Shown here: piece after piece, positions 6,089-7,171 of the stretch | Layout: every line of letters begins with the position of its first letter | How positions within the stretch are numbered: the stretch's first letter is position 1 | From: Chloroflexota bacterium | GTDB taxonomy: Bacteria > Chloroflexota > Dehalococcoidia > Dehalococcoidales > UBA3254 | Assembly (NCBI GenBank): GCA_017860765.1 | Contig: JAGDMY010000073.1 | Span: 1-7,171, forward strand | Length of the DNA stretch: 7,171 bases | Reading direction: 5' to 3' | Notes under the pieces: model-generated | What the model was told of the DNA's origin: nothing | The model's database searches: none | The model's input: only the letters and a program-made list of their open reading frames with translations | Translations under genes and position numbers: made by a program

Positions 6089-6643
6089 TTATGCCCTCAA
6101 CCTGTATCTGGCTTTCCCCGACTCGTAAAGGTCCTCTCCATAAATGTCGTTGATCACAGTCGCCGGGAAATGGTCCACCTCCAGCTTTAAAAGGGCTTCA
6201 GCTCCCAACTCAGGATAGGCGATAATATCCGATTTCCTGATGCTTTTAGAAATCAGGGCCCCGGCGCCGCCTATGGCAGCAAAATACACCGCTTTATATT
6301 TGATGATAGCCTCTTTTACTGCTTTAGAGCGGTTGCCCTTGCCTATCATGCCCTTTAAGCCTGCTTCTAATAAACGGGGAGTATAGATATCCATCCGCCC
6401 GCTGGTGGTCGGTCCGGCTGCGCCGATTACCTGACCGGGCCTGGCGGGTGAAGGGCCCATGTAATATATCGTCTGTCCCGCGATTTCGAATGGCAAAGGC
6501 TGTCCTTTATCCAGGGCCTCCAGCAGCCTTTTATGCGCCGCATCCCGGGCAACATATAGAATACCCGACAGGAGGACGTTTTCACCGGCATGGAGGTCCT
6601 CGATGGCTTTACCCGTCAAAGGCAATTTAACCTCTTTTATCAC
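6089..6643 (-). CDS. Class I fumarate hydratase / tartrate dehydratase-type hydro-lyase, beta subunit
   Basis: This is the beta chain (equivalent to the C-terminal domain of class I fumarase) of an Fe-S hydro-lyase that interconverts malate and fumarate, or handles tartrate-like substrates; the cluster-binding alpha chain is a separate protein. From the GTG start, 184 residues match the family's usual length of about 185. Key stretches are LPLTGKAIEDLHAGENVLLSG (7-27, with the P-L-T opening), ARDAAHKR (32-39), GPTTSGRMD (77-85), GMIGKGNRS (98-106), AAIGGAGAL (122-130), PELGAEAL (144-151) and VDHFPATVINDIYG (156-169). GTG at 6643 has an ideal AAGGAG six bases upstream; an ATG at 6667 would add eight residues with a poor site. 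Fumarase and tartrate dehydratase cannot be told apart from this chain alone; fumarase is more likely. No alpha-subunit gene is in the window. Confidence 0.9.
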   Translation of the reverse strand: MIKEVKLPLTGKAIEDLHAGENVLLSGILYVARDAAHKRLLEALDKGQPLPFEIAGQTIYYMGPSPARPGQVIGAAGPTTSGRMDIYTPRLLEAGLKGMIGKGNRSKAVKEAIIKYKAVYFAAIGGAGALISKSIRKSDIIAYPELGAEALLKLEVDHFPATVINDIYGEDLYESGKARYRLRA

Positions 6644-6649
6644 CAGCCT

Positions 6650-6655
6650 CTCCTT
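6650..6655 (-). promoter_or_regulatory. Ribosome binding site deciding the hydro-lyase start
   Basis: AAGGAG on the minus strand is followed by six bases (aggctg) and GTG at 6643-6641. It lies inside the coding frame of the longer ATG (6667) version, whose own upstream sequence offers only a weak AGGG. The GTG form begins MIKEVKLPLT, as expected for the family. Confidence 0.7.
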
Positions 6656-6674
6656 GACAAACAACATTAAGGCC

Positions 6675-7171
6675 CTAAAGAATAGTCCCGGACTTCAGTA
6701 CACCTTCGGCAACCAGGGACTTCTGCACTTCTAACTCCCGGGCCGCCAAATTTTGGGCCAGCAAATCCCGGCAAAGGTGCTCTAAAGGCAATCCCTGGAC
6801 CGGACCTGGCCCGTTCTTAATCAAAACTGCCCTATCCGCCACTCTCCTCAGCATTTCAGCCGCAAAAACTTTAACCATAGCCGCCTCGTGACGGATATCT
6901 TGTCCTGCATCGGCTTTCCAGGCGGCCTGATAGACCATCAGGCGCGCAGCTTGAATATCAATCGCGATCTCTGCCAGCAAGGCTTGAATACCGGGCCAGC
7001 CGCTGATGACCTGACCAAAGCTGGTCCATGACCTGGCATGCTCTACGGCTTTATCAAGCAATCTCACCGCCGCTCCCACACAGCGAGCGCCTCTGACTAC
7101 CCGCCGGCCGGTCAGCCATTTTTTGCCCAGATGGAAAGCCTTTCCCTCTTCACCCAGTATCTTGGCAACCG
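6675..7171 (-). CDS. Acyl-CoA dehydrogenase-like protein, C-terminal part, probably catalytically altered
   Basis: The open frame enters from the right edge, so the 5' part is missing; a GTG at 7079 is internal, since the homology continues upstream (ILGEEGKAF, then WLTGRRVV). The 165 visible residues correspond to the C-terminal helical domain of acyl-CoA dehydrogenases, flavoproteins that oxidise acyl-CoA to enoyl-CoA. Supporting stretches are RGARCVGAAVRLLDKAVEHA (26-45), SFGQVISGWPGIQALLAEIA (50-69), EAAMVKVFAAEMLRRVADRA (95-114) and LPLEHLCRD (127-135). Several hallmarks are changed: the FAD-binding Arg of the usual R-x-x-FG is Trp 48, the Q-x-x-GG element reads LIKNG, and the usual YEGT with the catalytic Glu reads AARE, placing Ala 143 at the base position. 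It may be a degenerate paralogue, a non-dehydrogenase member or a structural partner. It ends in TAG, 31 bases before the hydro-lyase GTG. Confidence 0.82.
   Translation of the reverse strand, partial: VAKILGEEGKAFHLGKKWLTGRRVVRGARCVGAAVRLLDKAVEHARSWTSFGQVISGWPGIQALLAEIAIDIQAARLMVYQAAWKADAGQDIRHEAAMVKVFAAEMLRRVADRAVLIKNGPGPVQGLPLEHLCRDLLAQNLAARELEVQKSLVAEGVLKSGTIL

Overview
This 7.2-kb window looks like ordinary chromosomal DNA from a bacterium, probably an anaerobe. It has near-balanced base composition, sigma70-type promoter elements, purine-rich Shine-Dalgarno sites, NAD synthesis from aspartate, and a class I two-subunit type fumarase. I cannot fix the phylum. A clostridial or Chloroflexota (Dehalococcoidia-like) source would fit the gene content, but that is an impression and not a demonstration. 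I see no insertion sequence, CRISPR array, tRNA, rRNA or phage gene.

Left part (1-1152). The 5' end of a J-domain chaperone gene runs off the left edge on the minus strand, behind a strong promoter. Upstream of it on the same strand is a Nudix coenzyme A pyrophosphatase. Its translation start is ambiguous: promoter and ribosome-site positions favour a short form beginning at a CTG codon over the longer ATG form.

Middle (1153-4482). A Pif1-family helicase with a C-terminal WYL domain is transcribed to the right from a tight divergent promoter region with the Nudix gene. It converges on nadC (quinolinate phosphoribosyltransferase) with a 4-base stop overlap. A 178-base region separates nadC from a divergent gene for a small helical-repeat (TPR-like) protein. 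This region carries promoters for both directions and a perfect 7-base inverted repeat in the nadC promoter spacer, a candidate operator.

Right part (4479-7171). nadB (L-aspartate oxidase) converges on the TPR gene with another 4-base overlap of the same TTAG sequence. Upstream of nadB on the same strand are a class I fumarase/tartrate dehydratase beta-type subunit and the 3' end of an acyl-CoA dehydrogenase-like gene that lacks several residues expected for flavin binding and catalysis. The three could form one transcription unit.

Functionally, NadB and NadC are steps 1 and 3 of de novo NAD synthesis. The middle enzyme, quinolinate synthase NadA, is not in the window. In anaerobes NadB can pass electrons to fumarate, so a neighbouring fumarase subunit is suggestive, but the link is inferred. 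I found no convincing new system. The best leads are the degenerate acyl-CoA dehydrogenase next to a fumarase beta subunit without its alpha partner in view, the inverted repeat at the nadC promoter, and the Pif1-WYL fusion.
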